Of a stretch of 64,000 nt of DNA, positions 54,402 through 64,000 are shown in pieces. The notes under the pieces are model-generated. The model was not told the DNA's origin and did no database searches. It was given only the letters and a program-made list of their open reading frames with translations. Each line of letters starts with the position of its first letter. Position 1 is the first letter of the stretch. Made by a program: the position numbers and the translations under genes. The DNA is from Salinarimonas sp. (lineage in GTDB: Bacteria; Pseudomonadota; Alphaproteobacteria; Rhizobiales; Beijerinckiaceae), in the NCBI GenBank assembly GCA_020832565.1, contig JAFIEI010000006.1, forward strand, positions 1 through 64,000, written 5' to 3'.

Positions 54402-56666
54402 TCAATACACCCCGAACAACCGCCCCAGGAATCCCGGTTCGGATTGCTGCGGCGGGATGCCGACCGGGGCCGGGGGTACGCCGTCATGGCGGCCATCATG
54501 CGCGGCGATGCCGCCGGTCGTGCCGGGCGGGACGGGGCCGTGTTCGACCATGGGGGGCGCGAAGCCGCCGGGATCGCGCGGGGCATGCCAGCGATCGGCG
54601 CCGGGCAGCGGCATCGGATATTCGGCCGCGAGCGCACGTTCCATGTAGCGTGCCCAGATATCGAGGGGCAGATTGCCGCCGGAGGCGCGGTTCGTGGAGC
54701 TGTTGTCGTCATTGCCGATCCAGACACCGGTGACCAGCGACGCCGTATAGCCGACGAACCAGGCATCGCGGAAACCCTGGCTGGTCCCGGTCTTGCCGCC
54801 GGCCTGCCAGTCGGGAAGCGCGGCACGGCGCCCGGTTCCGGCCACCATGGTTTCATGCATCATCGCATTCATCTTCGACACGGTATCGTCATCGATGACC
54901 TGGCCGAGACCGGCGCGCACGCGGTGATAGAGCACCTCGCCGGACGCCGTCTCCACCCGCGTGATGACATGCGGGATCACGCCCGTGCCGCCATTGGCGA
55001 AGGTCGCATAGGCCCCCGTCAGTTCCAGCGGCGTCACCTCCGAGGTGCCGAGCGCGATCGAGGCATTGGCCTGCAGCGCCGAGCGGATGCCCAGCCGCTG
55101 GGCGACACTGATCACCTCGCGCACGCCCACTTCCATGCCCAGGCTCACCGCCACCGTGTTAAGCGAGAGCGAGAGCGCCTCACGCAGGGTGACCGGGCCG
55201 CGGAAATCGCGCGAGAAATTCTCCGGGCTCCAGTCGCCGAGACGGATCGGACGGTCCTCGCGGATGGTATCGGGGGTCAGCCCGCGCTCCATCGCCGCGA
55301 GATAGACGAAGGGCTTGAAGGCGGAGCCCGGCTGCCGGCGTGCGGCGACGGCGCGGTTGAACTGGCTTTGCGCATAATCCTTGCCGCCGACCAGCGCCTT
55401 GATCGCGCCGTCGGGCCGCAGCGAGACGATGGCTCCCTGCTCCACGCCGAAGCGTTCGCCCTGCTCGCTCAGTTCCGCGATCAGCGAGGCCTCGGCAGCC
55501 TGCTGCAGGCCGAGATCGATCGTGGTGTGGACGATCACGTCCTGCTGCACCGCGCCGATGAAATCGTCGAGCACGTCCATGACGTAGTCGGCGGCGTAAT
55601 TCGCGGTGCCCGGGCCGAGGGGGCGGTTGATCTCGGCCGGACGCGCCATGGCATTGGCCATCCGGTTTTCATCGATGAAGCCCTGGTTGGCCATGGCGTT
55701 GAGGACGAGCGCCGCGCGGTCGCGGGCCGCTTGCGGATTGCGCGTCGGGGCGAGCCGCGAGGGAGCCTGGACGAGGCCGGCGAGCATCGCCGCTTCCGCC
55801 AGCGTCAGTTCCTCCGCCGCCTTGTCGAAATAGCGCCGCGCCGCCGCCTCGACGCCATAGGCGCCGGCGCCGAAATAGACGCGGTTCATGTAGAGTTCGA
55901 GCAACTCGTCCTTGCCGTGGCGACGCTCCAGCCACAGAGCGAGGATCGCCTCCTGGATCTTGCGCGAGGCGGTACGCTCATGCGTGAGAAAGAGATTTTT
56001 GGCGAGCTGCTGGGTGATCGTGGAGCCCCCCTGCACCGTCGCCCCGGTTGCGAGATTGGTCGCGAGCGCGCGCCCGATCCCGACGGGATCGATGCCGAAA
56101 TGGCTGTAGAAACGCCGGTCCTCGATCGCGATGAAGGCCTGGGGCACATGGCCCGGCAGATCATGGATGGAGACGTTGCGCCCGCCGGTCTCGCCGCGAT
56201 TGGCGATCAGCGTGCCGTCATTGGCGAGAATCTCGATATTGGGCGGACGCTTGGGCACCGCGAGGCGATCGATCGGAGGCAATTGCGTGGCGTGATAGAC
56301 CACGAGCCCCGTCAGTGCGATCGCCGCCCAGAGCGTGAGCACGACGCAGCCATAGACGATCCGCCCGAGGAACGAGCGCCGCCGCCTTCCGCCGCGCCGA
56401 CCGGCGCGCCCGTTGCCGCGCGTTCCCGCCTTGCGGTTTTTCGAAGCGGCGGCGTTACCGCCATTGCCGCGTGTCGCCTTGCGCGTGCCCGCTTGCTTTC
56501 CCGCCGCATTGCCCGCCCGTCTGGCCATGGCATCCTCGTGAATCGGGCCTCCCGCACGGTCCTGCGGGCTCAGGCGCAGATCGGGAATGCCGGAGGCGGA
56601 TGCGGGAAAATCGAGCATCGGCTCCCGCCGCTCCCGCTTGTCCTTCCTGCCTGAGAACAGACCCAT
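54402..56666 (-). CDS. Penicillin-binding protein 1A (bifunctional)
   Basis: A 754-residue class A PBP that polymerises glycan strands and cross-links peptides. The N-terminal 90 residues are Arg/Lys/Gly-rich and cytoplasmic, then a membrane anchor (about 98-123), a GT51 domain (AIEDRRFYSHFGIDPVGIGRA with the catalytic Glu; GGSTITQQLAKNLFL) and a transpeptidase with Ser-x-x-Lys in GSAFKPFVYL, SxN in SLNTVAVS and KTG in GGKTGTSQGFRDAWFVGY. The C-terminus is Pro/Gly-rich. A CtrA-type box lies 28-42 bp upstream of the ATG. Confidence 0.93.
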   Translation of the reverse strand: MGLFSGRKDKRERREPMLDFPASASGIPDLRLSPQDRAGGPIHEDAMARRAGNAAGKQAGTRKATRGNGGNAAASKNRKAGTRGNGRAGRRGGRRRRSFLGRIVYGCVVLTLWAAIALTGLVVYHATQLPPIDRLAVPKRPPNIEILANDGTLIANRGETGGRNVSIHDLPGHVPQAFIAIEDRRFYSHFGIDPVGIGRALATNLATGATVQGGSTITQQLAKNLFLTHERTASRKIQEAILALWLERRHGKDELLELYMNRVYFGAGAYGVEAAARRYFDKAAEELTLAEAAMLAGLVQAPSRLAPTRNPQAARDRAALVLNAMANQGFIDENRMANAMARPAEINRPLGPGTANYAADYVMDVLDDFIGAVQQDVIVHTTIDLGLQQAAEASLIAELSEQGERFGVEQGAIVSLRPDGAIKALVGGKDYAQSQFNRAVAARRQPGSAFKPFVYLAAMERGLTPDTIREDRPIRLGDWSPENFSRDFRGPVTLREALSLSLNTVAVSLGMEVGVREVISVAQRLGIRSALQANASIALGTSEVTPLELTGAYATFANGGTGVIPHVITRVETASGEVLYHRVRAGLGQVIDDDTVSKMNAMMHETMVAGTGRRAALPDWQAGGKTGTSQGFRDAWFVGYTASLVTGVWIGNDDNSSTNRASGGNLPLDIWARYMERALAAEYPMPLPGADRWHAPRDPGGFAPPMVEHGPVPPGTTGGIAAHDGRHDGVPPAPVGIPPQQSEPGFLGRLFGVY

Positions 56667-56693
56667 ATCCCGCGTCCCCGCGATGTTGCGTGC

Positions 56694-56708
56694 TTAAGGC
56701 CGAGTTAA
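56694..56708 (-). promoter_or_regulatory. CtrA-type box upstream of the PBP1A gene
   Basis: TTAA (56694-56697), 7 bp, TTAA (56705-56708), centred 35 bp upstream of the PBP1A start codon. Exact match to the core TTAA-N7-TTAA. The spacing to the gene differs from the other boxes, so it could act as repressor site or at a promoter with a very short leader. Confidence 0.55.
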
Positions 56709-56937
56709 TCGGCATTCGCAATCTAAATGTGGCGGTTTAAGGAGCGATGAACGAAAGCACGTTGCGTCTGCGGCGTTGAGTGGCAGGTCTGGCGCTTCGA
56801 GCGACCGGCCCAGGGGTACTCAAAAAAGCAATCTAAAATTCATATTCATCTGTTTTGCGATTTTTAAATGGTGTATCGGATCTTTCGATTATGGCGATGC
56901 GGGCTCGCACGTAAAGTTGCAGATTCAGGAGATTGCA

Positions 56938-57666
56938 TTGAGTTCGGTAATTCGCGTCATCAGTCTGCCCGATGCGCATGAACGCAGAGCCCGGATGAAG
57001 CGTCAGCTCGACCCGCTCGGTGCAAACTGGTCGTTCTTCGATGCCTGGCGCCATGCACCGCCAGGTTTGCCCGTGGGGCGCATGATCGATCGCGAGCTGA
57101 CACAAGGGGAGCTCGGATGCTTCAGCAGCCATTACGTTGCCTGGCAATGGTTCGTGGAACAGAGCGAGGCCGACCAACTCGTCATACTCGAAGACGATAC
57201 CGTCCTTGACCCGGATTTCTTTCTCGCCATCGATGAGTGGACGCACGCGCTGGAACAGGTCGACATGGTCCGCCTCTACGGCCAGAAGTTCCGGCGCTGG
57301 AGCCGATTGCGACGTATCCGGAACAAGCGCCTCGTTCGGTATTTCGAGGCGCCTACCGGCACGCAGGCTTACATCCTGACACGAAGGGGCGCGATGCGGC
57401 TCCTCCGGTCGATAAAACGGATCGAGCGCCCCATAGATGACGAGCTCAATCGGTTCTGGGCCCACGGTGTTCTCCCCATGGCGCTCTTTCCCTACCCGGT
57501 GATAGAATGCTGCGGACCGAGTTCCGCCACTATGGGAGATCGACGCCGTGGCCAGATGACGCCCGGAGTGGCATTGCAGTATCATGCGCATCGACTCGCC
57601 GAGGATTTGCGCAGGCTCGCCTGCAACATAAGGCTTGCCGTCACGCAGCACCGCTTGTCGGACTGA
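56938..57666 (+). CDS. Family 25 glycosyltransferase (LPS-type)
   Basis: A 242-residue GT25 enzyme. VIRVISLPDAHERRARMKRQL is the usual start of the fold, GELGCFSSHYVAWQWFVE follows, and LEDDTVLDPDF (84-94) is the metal/sugar-nucleotide site. The family adds galactose or related sugars to LPS cores. The start is a TTG at 56938 with AGGAG 6 bp upstream; the frame is open 54 codons further but the sequence there is AT-rich and not family-like. It stands alone between PBP1A and an aminotransferase. Confidence 0.83.
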   Translation: MSSVIRVISLPDAHERRARMKRQLDPLGANWSFFDAWRHAPPGLPVGRMIDRELTQGELGCFSSHYVAWQWFVEQSEADQLVILEDDTVLDPDFFLAIDEWTHALEQVDMVRLYGQKFRRWSRLRRIRNKRLVRYFEAPTGTQAYILTRRGAMRLLRSIKRIERPIDDELNRFWAHGVLPMALFPYPVIECCGPSSATMGDRRRGQMTPGVALQYHAHRLAEDLRRLACNIRLAVTQHRLSD

Positions 57667-57821
57667 CGCTCGAAGACGGGGCATGGAACGCGAGACAGGC
57701 CGTTCGATTCCGCTGACGCATTCCCGCATTCTGTTCGTATTGACGAGCGGCATCGCGCATTGACTTCGGCAGATGCCGGGTTTTGATGACGCAGAACACA
57801 ATTTGCTGGAGAAACCACGCC

Positions 57822-59009
57822 ATGCCGAAGATCGTCGAAGCCTTTTCGCGGATCGGCGAGGAAAATGCCTTCGCCGTCCTCGCGCGCGCCACGCAATTGC
57901 AGGCGCAGGGGCGCGACGTCATCAATCTCGGCATCGGCCAGCCCGATTTCGCCACGCCCGAACATATCGTCGAGGCTGCGATCAAGGCGCTGCGCGACGG
58001 CCATCACGGCTATACGCCCGCCACCGGCATCCTGCCCCTGCGCGAGGCGATCTGCCGCGACCTCGCCCGCCGGCTCGATGCGAATGTCTCGCCCGATGCG
58101 GTGATGGTGATGCCCGGCGGCAAGGTGACCATGTTCGCCGCGATCCTGATGTTCGGCGAGCCGGGCGCCGAGATCCTCTACCCCGATCCGGGCTTTCCGA
58201 TCTACCGCTCGATGATCGAGTTCACCGGCGCGACCCCCGTCCCCGTGCCGATCCGCGAGGAGAACGGCTTTGCCTTCTCGGCGCAGGAAACGCTTTCGCT
58301 GATCACACCGCGCACGCGCCTCCTGATCCTGAACTCCCCGGCCAATCCGACCGGCGGCGTCACCCCGAAGGTCGAGATCGACGCGCTCGTCGCCGGGCTC
58401 GCGGCGCATCCGCATGTCGCGATCCTCTCCGACGAGATCTACGGCAGCATGACCTATGACGGCGAGCCGCATGTCTCGCTCTTGTCATATCCCGACATCC
58501 GCGACAGGCTTATCTATCTCGACGGCGCCTCGAAGACCTATGCCATGACGGGCTGGCGGCTCGGCTGGTCGGTCTGGCCGCCAGCCTTCTACGAGGCGGC
58601 GCGCAAGCTCGCGGTGAACTCCTTCTCCTGCGTCAATGCAGCGACGCAATATGCCGGCATCGCCGCCCTCGACGGGCCGCAGGATCGCGTTGGCGAAATG
58701 ATGGCGGCCTTCGATGCGCGCCGCAAGTTGGTGGTGGAGGGGCTCAACGCCCTGCCCGGCATCAGCTGCCGCACACCGAAGGGCGCCTTCTACGCCTTCC
58801 CCAATATCCGCGAGACCGGCTGGAAGGCCAAGCCGCTCGCCTCGGCGCTTCTCGAAACAGCCGGCGTCGCCGTGATCGGCGGCCCGGATTTCGGCGTCCA
58901 CGGCGAAGGCTATCTGCGCCTCTCCTATGCCGCCTCACAGGAGGCGATCAGCGCCGCGCTGGCACGGATGGGGGATTTCCTTGAAGGCGAGGCGCCGCCA
59001 CAGCGGTAA
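57822..59009 (+). CDS. Class I/II aminotransferase (AspC/ArcT-like)
   Basis: A 395-residue PLP aminotransferase of fold type I. NLGIGQPDFATPEH, NSPANPTGGV, SDEIYGSMTYDG and PLP Lys238 in DGASKTYAMTGWRLGW are present. The acyl acceptor specificity cannot be told; it resembles aspartate/aromatic or methionine-type class I enzymes. ATG 57822 is chosen because the family N-terminus starts there; GGAG lies 11 bp upstream. Confidence 0.87.
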   Translation: MPKIVEAFSRIGEENAFAVLARATQLQAQGRDVINLGIGQPDFATPEHIVEAAIKALRDGHHGYTPATGILPLREAICRDLARRLDANVSPDAVMVMPGGKVTMFAAILMFGEPGAEILYPDPGFPIYRSMIEFTGATPVPVPIREENGFAFSAQETLSLITPRTRLLILNSPANPTGGVTPKVEIDALVAGLAAHPHVAILSDEIYGSMTYDGEPHVSLLSYPDIRDRLIYLDGASKTYAMTGWRLGWSVWPPAFYEAARKLAVNSFSCVNAATQYAGIAALDGPQDRVGEMMAAFDARRKLVVEGLNALPGISCRTPKGAFYAFPNIRETGWKAKPLASALLETAGVAVIGGPDFGVHGEGYLRLSYAASQEAISAALARMGDFLEGEAPPQR

Positions 59010-59436
59010 TGGGGGCGCTCGGCATCGGCTGCAGCTGCACCGAACCGCCATTGTATCCGCTCCTTGCCGACCGGTGACGAGGAAGGCTATCGGTCGATCG
59101 TGTGGATCGACCCGCGGATCGTTCCTGGGTCTGAGCCAGCCGCGTGAGCAGCAGGCGGGCCGGGTGCGCTCCCCCTTTCGCGCCAGATGCCGAGGGGTGC
59201 ACATCTTCGGCCGAGAAATCGATGAGCATCTGGGCCGGTGGGCATCGGGCGCGCCAGATCTCGATGAAATGCGCTTTAGCTTTCAATGACCGGACTATCA
59301 AGCACTACAAACACAATACTAAAAGATTTTGTATTGAAGTAAATTACAGTCAAAAATTTATATTTAGCCAAAACTATATTCTATTATATATACAAAAACT
59401 TATTCATCAGGACGCTCTTAAAACGATAGAAAAATT
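59010..59436. other. Intergenic region with a sharp drop in GC
   Basis: 427 bp. The first 270 bp are of normal GC without a credible frame; from about 59290 the sequence becomes strongly AT-rich (TATATTTAG, TATTATATATAC). The AT-rich part continues into the fasciclin gene. No tRNA, repeat or integrase trace was found at the boundary. Confidence 0.55.
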
Positions 59437-59958
59437 CTACTGAGGCGGGAGCAAAACCATATCAACTGAGTGAATAATGCCATTTGATGCCTCTATATCA
59501 GTAGCCGATACCGCAACATCTCCCACCATAATGCCGCCTTCCGATCCTTCGACAACGAGTGTCGTCTGCGCCGCTGTGGTAACGGTAACTGTCTGAGTAC
59601 CAATATCAACTGATGTCATGGAACCCGGCACGACGTGGTGCCCCAGAATATAATTCAACTGATTTCTGTTCTGCGGAGAAAAAAGTGCGTCGCGCGTTGT
59701 CTGTGGAATACGCTCGAATGCTGCATTTGTCGGCGCAAACAAGGTGAACGGTCCACCTTCTAAAAAAGCTTCTTCGAGACCTGCAAGAACAATGGCTTCC
59801 GAAAGAATACTGAAATTTTGATCTGCGCTTACTATTTCTCCGATGGAAGGAGCGCCCATGTTCCTTTCATCCATTTGTGCAATCACGCTCGTGGCAGAAA
59901 AAGCGAGGAGCGAAGTGGTCAGCGCCGCGACTGAGAAAATTCTATTGATACAGATCAT
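59437..59958 (-). CDS. Fasciclin-domain secreted protein
   Basis: A 173-residue exported protein with Sec signal (VAALTTSLLAFSATSVIAQ) and one fasciclin (FAS1) domain: FTLFAPTNAAFERIP, LNYILGHHVVPGSM and the end DIEASNGIIHSVDMVLLPP are the H1 and H2 FAS1 signatures. Such proteins mediate adhesion or act in the periplasm/matrix. GAGGA lies about 9 bp before ATG 59958. Codon use is clearly more AT-rich than in the surrounding genes, suggesting recent transfer. Confidence 0.9.
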   Translation of the reverse strand: MICINRIFSVAALTTSLLAFSATSVIAQMDERNMGAPSIGEIVSADQNFSILSEAIVLAGLEEAFLEGGPFTLFAPTNAAFERIPQTTRDALFSPQNRNQLNYILGHHVVPGSMTSVDIGTQTVTVTTAAQTTLVVEGSEGGIMVGDVAVSATDIEASNGIIHSVDMVLLPPQ

Positions 59959-60253
59959 AAGGCGAAATCCTCTCCGTGTGTCTAAACACACTATCTGGAG
60001 GAATATATCTATGGATGAAAATCAAAATCAATACAAATTCAAAATTGCGGAAACATCAGTGTTGAATGCAGCGCATTGCTTGCGGCATCACGCGGCCTGG
60101 CCTGCTTCCCCGTCGATGATATCCCGCAGGGCCGTCTTCCGTTTCGAAAACAGAACGGAAAGAAAGTTAGGCGGAGCTTTGATCTGTCAGTTTGGAAGTC
60201 GAGCGCGTTACTGTTGCGAGAAAAGGTGCCTCACGACGAACCCAGCACTTTGA

Positions 60254-60868
60254 TCACACCCCGCGATACACCCACACCCGCGCGGGCGGGATGTTGCGCC
60301 AGACGCGCGAGGAGCCTGCCATGGTGAAACTGCCGGCGCGCTTGGGGATCGGCGGGATGACCGCATAGGTGAACTGAACAAAGGGCGCCTGCGGCTGCAA
60401 CAGAGCCTGTGAGCGCTGCAGCAGCGCGGTCCGGTCCGTCATGGGCCGGGTGAACAGCGGCAGGCTGGAGACCACGGCGGCGGCCGGGGTATGGAGGATG
60501 CCCGCGAGCGTCTCGTCGAGGGCATAGGCATCCCCCTGCACGATCGTCGCGCGCGGGAAGCGCTTGGTGAGCAGCTTGCAGAAATCCGGGTTGAATTCGA
60601 CCAGAACCAGACGCTCCTGCTCGATTCCCCGATTGATCAGCGCTTCGGTGACCGGGCCGGTTCCGGGGCCGAGTTCGACCACCGGCCCCTGAACCGTCGG
60701 GTCGACATAGGAAGCCATGGTGCGCGCGAGCGCCTTTCCCGACGGCGCGACCGCGCCCGTCATCAACGGCTTCTCCAGCCATGAGCGCAGGAAGCGGGCT
60801 TCGTCATCGAACTTCGCGCCGTCGCCGCGCGTGGCCCGACGCGACCTTTTTTGCAGGGTATTGAGCAC
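60254..60868 (-). CDS. PmtA-like phospholipid N-methyltransferase
   Basis: A 204-residue SAM-dependent methyltransferase resembling the alphaproteobacterial phosphatidylethanolamine N-methyltransferase PmtA. MTGAVAPSGKALARTMA, motif I VVELGPGTGPV (about 63-73), LVLVEFNPDFCKLL and SLPLFTRP match that group. The start is a GTG at 60868 with AAGGGG 6 bp upstream; the frame opens with a TTG at 60910, but there is no ATG before the family start. It may make phosphatidylcholine precursors; a general methyltransferase remains possible. Follows dnaJ, 57 bp downstream, on the same strand. Confidence 0.8.
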   Translation of the reverse strand: MLNTLQKRSRRATRGDGAKFDDEARFLRSWLEKPLMTGAVAPSGKALARTMASYVDPTVQGPVVELGPGTGPVTEALINRGIEQERLVLVEFNPDFCKLLTKRFPRATIVQGDAYALDETLAGILHTPAAAVVSSLPLFTRPMTDRTALLQRSQALLQPQAPFVQFTYAVIPPIPKRAGSFTMAGSSRVWRNIPPARVWVYRGV

Positions 60869-60925
60869 GCACCGCCCCTTCGTCGAAAATGTCCGTTCAC
60901 CATAGACCAACGTGCGGGCCGCCGG

Positions 60926-62077
60926 TCAAGTCCGAGCCGACCCGCTGATCCCGTCGAAGAATTCACGGACGCGTGAGAGGAAGCCGTTGCTCTCCGGGTG
61001 CGTATCCTTGGAGCATTCCGCCTCGAATTCCTCGAGCAGTTCCCGCTGTCGTTTAGTCAGATTCTGCGGCGTTTCGATGACGACCTGGATGTAGAGATCA
61101 CCCGTGTCACGCGAACGCAGGATGGGCATGCCCTTGCCGCGCAGGCGGAACTGCTTGCCCGTCTGGGTACCCGCCGGAATCTTCACCTTGGCGTCGGAGC
61201 CGTCGATGGTGGGGGTGGTAAATTCGCCGCCGAGCGCCGCCGTCACCATCGAGATCGGCACCCGCGAGAACAGATCCGCGCCGTCGCGCTGGAAGAAGGC
61301 GTGCGGCTTGATCGAGAGAAAGATGTAGAGATCCCCCGCCGGACCGCCACGCAGGCCCGCCTCGCCCTCGCCGGCAAGGCGAATGCGCGTGCCGTCCTCG
61401 ACGCCCGCGGGAATGTTGACGGTGAGCGTGCGCTCGCGCGTCACGCGCCCGGCGCCCCCGCAGGAATCGCAGGGATCGTCGATCACCTCGCCGCGCCCGT
61501 GGCAATTGGGGCAGGTACGCTCGATGGTGAAGAAACCCTGCTGCGCCCGCACGCGTCCGATACCGCCGCAGGTCGGGCAGCCGCGCGGCTTCGAGCCGGG
61601 CTTCGCGCCGGTGCCCGAGCAGGCTTCGCAGGCGACGGAAGTCGGAATGGTGATCGTCTCGGTCTTGCCGGAAAAAGCTTCCTCGAGCGAGATTTCGAGA
61701 TTGTAGCGCAGATCCGCACCGCGCTCGCGCCCGCCACGACCGCCACCGCGACGGCCGCGCGTCTCCCCGAAGAAATTCTCGAAGATGTCCGACATGAAAT
61801 CGGAGAAATCATTGCCGAAGCCCGGCCCGCCGGGCCCACCGGGGCCGCCCTGCGCGAAGGCCTCGTGGCCGAAGCGGTCATAGGCCGCGCGGCTCTGCGG
61901 ATCGGACAGGGCCTGATAGGCTTCGTTGAGTTCCTTGAAACGCAGCTCGGCCTCCGCATCGCCGGGATTGCGATCCGGGTGGTATTTCATGGCAAGCTTG
62001 CGGAAGGCGCTCTTGAGCGCCTTTTCGTCGGCATCGCGTTCGACACCGAGAATTTCGTAGTAATCACGTTTCGACAT
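60926..62077 (-). CDS. dnaJ: Chaperone DnaJ
   Basis: A 383-residue Hsp40 co-chaperone of DnaK. J domain with His33-Pro34-Asp35 ([10 protein letters not shown]), a Gly/Phe-rich linker ([15 protein letters not shown]), four CxxCxGxG zinc motifs ([32 protein letters not shown]), and the C-terminal substrate domains ([17 protein letters not shown]). It stimulates DnaK ATPase and holds unfolded proteins. Separated from dnaK by 135 bp containing a terminator. Confidence 0.98.
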   Translation of the reverse strand: MSKRDYYEILGVERDADEKALKSAFRKLAMKYHPDRNPGDAEAELRFKELNEAYQALSDPQSRAAYDRFGHEAFAQGGPGGPGGPGFGNDFSDFMSDIFENFFGETRGRRGGGRGGRERGADLRYNLEISLEEAFSGKTETITIPTSVACEACSGTGAKPGSKPRGCPTCGGIGRVRAQQGFFTIERTCPNCHGRGEVIDDPCDSCGGAGRVTRERTLTVNIPAGVEDGTRIRLAGEGEAGLRGGPAGDLYIFLSIKPHAFFQRDGADLFSRVPISMVTAALGGEFTTPTIDGSDAKVKIPAGTQTGKQFRLRGKGMPILRSRDTGDLYIQVVIETPQNLTKRQRELLEEFEAECSKDTHPESNGFLSRVREFFDGISGSART

Positions 62078-62164
62078 AGGGCCCCGGGCGTTGCGCCCCC
62101 TCCCGGGACGGCTGCGCCGGAGGGCGCCGCCGCGACGGTGAAAGAACGAGGGTCGTCAAACAGG

Positions 62165-62193
62165 AAAAAGGCGCGGATCCTGCGATCCGCGCC
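62165..62193 (-). terminator. Rho-independent terminator between dnaK and dnaJ
   Basis: Leftward reading: perfect 10-bp stem (62193-62184 / 62179-62170), 4-nt loop, then TTTTT (62169-62165). It lies just after the dnaK stop and can lower dnaJ expression by attenuation unless dnaJ has its own promoter. Confidence 0.85.
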
Positions 62194-62212
62194 CGTTTCG
62201 TCAAAGCGCGGT

Positions 62213-64000
<1,788 letters not shown>

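Noticed and set aside
59843..60253. A 136-codon rightward frame between the fasciclin and PmtA-like genes
   Set aside because: Its first part is antisense to the fasciclin signal peptide and its translation shows nothing protein-like; a shorter start at about 60011 is not supported either.

Overview
The window is chromosomal DNA of a GC-rich alphaproteobacterium, most likely of the order Hyphomicrobiales (Rhizobiales). This rests on gene order and family type: ftsH-glmM, a serC-serA pair behind a serC-type RNA leader, argJ / parvulin PPIase / secA, purS-purQ-purL-bolA-grxD, dnaK-dnaJ-pmtA, CtrA-type boxes (TTAA-N7-TTAA) and a GAAC-N7-GAAC LexA-type box. I cannot name the species. No insertion sequence, prophage, CRISPR array or integron was seen; most of the window is core genome with a few accessory islands.

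Layout. 1-2.6 kb: the 5' end of tuf (cut by the window edge), a CaiB/BaiF CoA-transferase, a TauE/SafE-type permease and tRNA-Tyr. 2.6-10.3 kb: a leftward type I secretion (T1SS) locus with a LuxR-type regulator, an HlyD adaptor, a PrtD-like ABC exporter with a long low-complexity N-terminus, and two unrecognised large proteins that look like the cargo. One of these has a repeated GGN-LVN...QIN-SD unit; the other is an Asn/Asp/Ser-rich protein with many SFND(N/K)S repeats. 10.9-19.6 kb: divergent from this, an exopolysaccharide locus with UDP-xylose synthase, UDP-glucose dehydrogenase, a membrane processive glycosyltransferase, two GH26-like exported glycanases, a DUF995-like lipoprotein and galE. 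The two clusters share a 668-bp AT-rich control region with a CtrA-type box, so a secreted repeat protein and a UDP-sugar-based polymer may act together at the cell surface.

20-36 kb: tRNA-Gly, ftsH-glmM, three consecutive outer-membrane beta-barrel genes each with a CtrA-type box about 92-101 bp upstream of its start, serC-serA, argJ, a parvulin and secA. 36-44 kb: mmcB divergent from an unknown small gene whose start codon lies inside a LexA-type box, a KdsD-like isomerase, a large beta-barrel protein, a universal stress protein, an SDR, MltB and a ThDP enzyme. 44.6-47.5 kb: glutaryl-CoA dehydrogenase and an ALDH7-type dehydrogenase, two steps of lysine / 2-aminoadipate degradation. 47.7-53.6 kb: purine genes interrupted by a convergent TadG-like gene, then bolA, grxD and nadD. 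53.6-64 kb: a CHAP-type cell-wall hydrolase, PBP1A, a GT25 glycosyltransferase, an aminotransferase, a low-GC fasciclin protein, a PmtA-like methyltransferase, dnaJ, and dnaK (cut by the window edge).

Main new observations: (1) the T1SS plus repeat-protein plus polysaccharide locus; (2) a set of CtrA-type boxes in front of envelope genes; (3) a probable SOS-controlled, nearly leaderless unknown gene next to mmcB; (4) a small family of palindromic intergenic repeats; (5) a serC-type RNA leader with two alternative pairings over the ribosome binding site.
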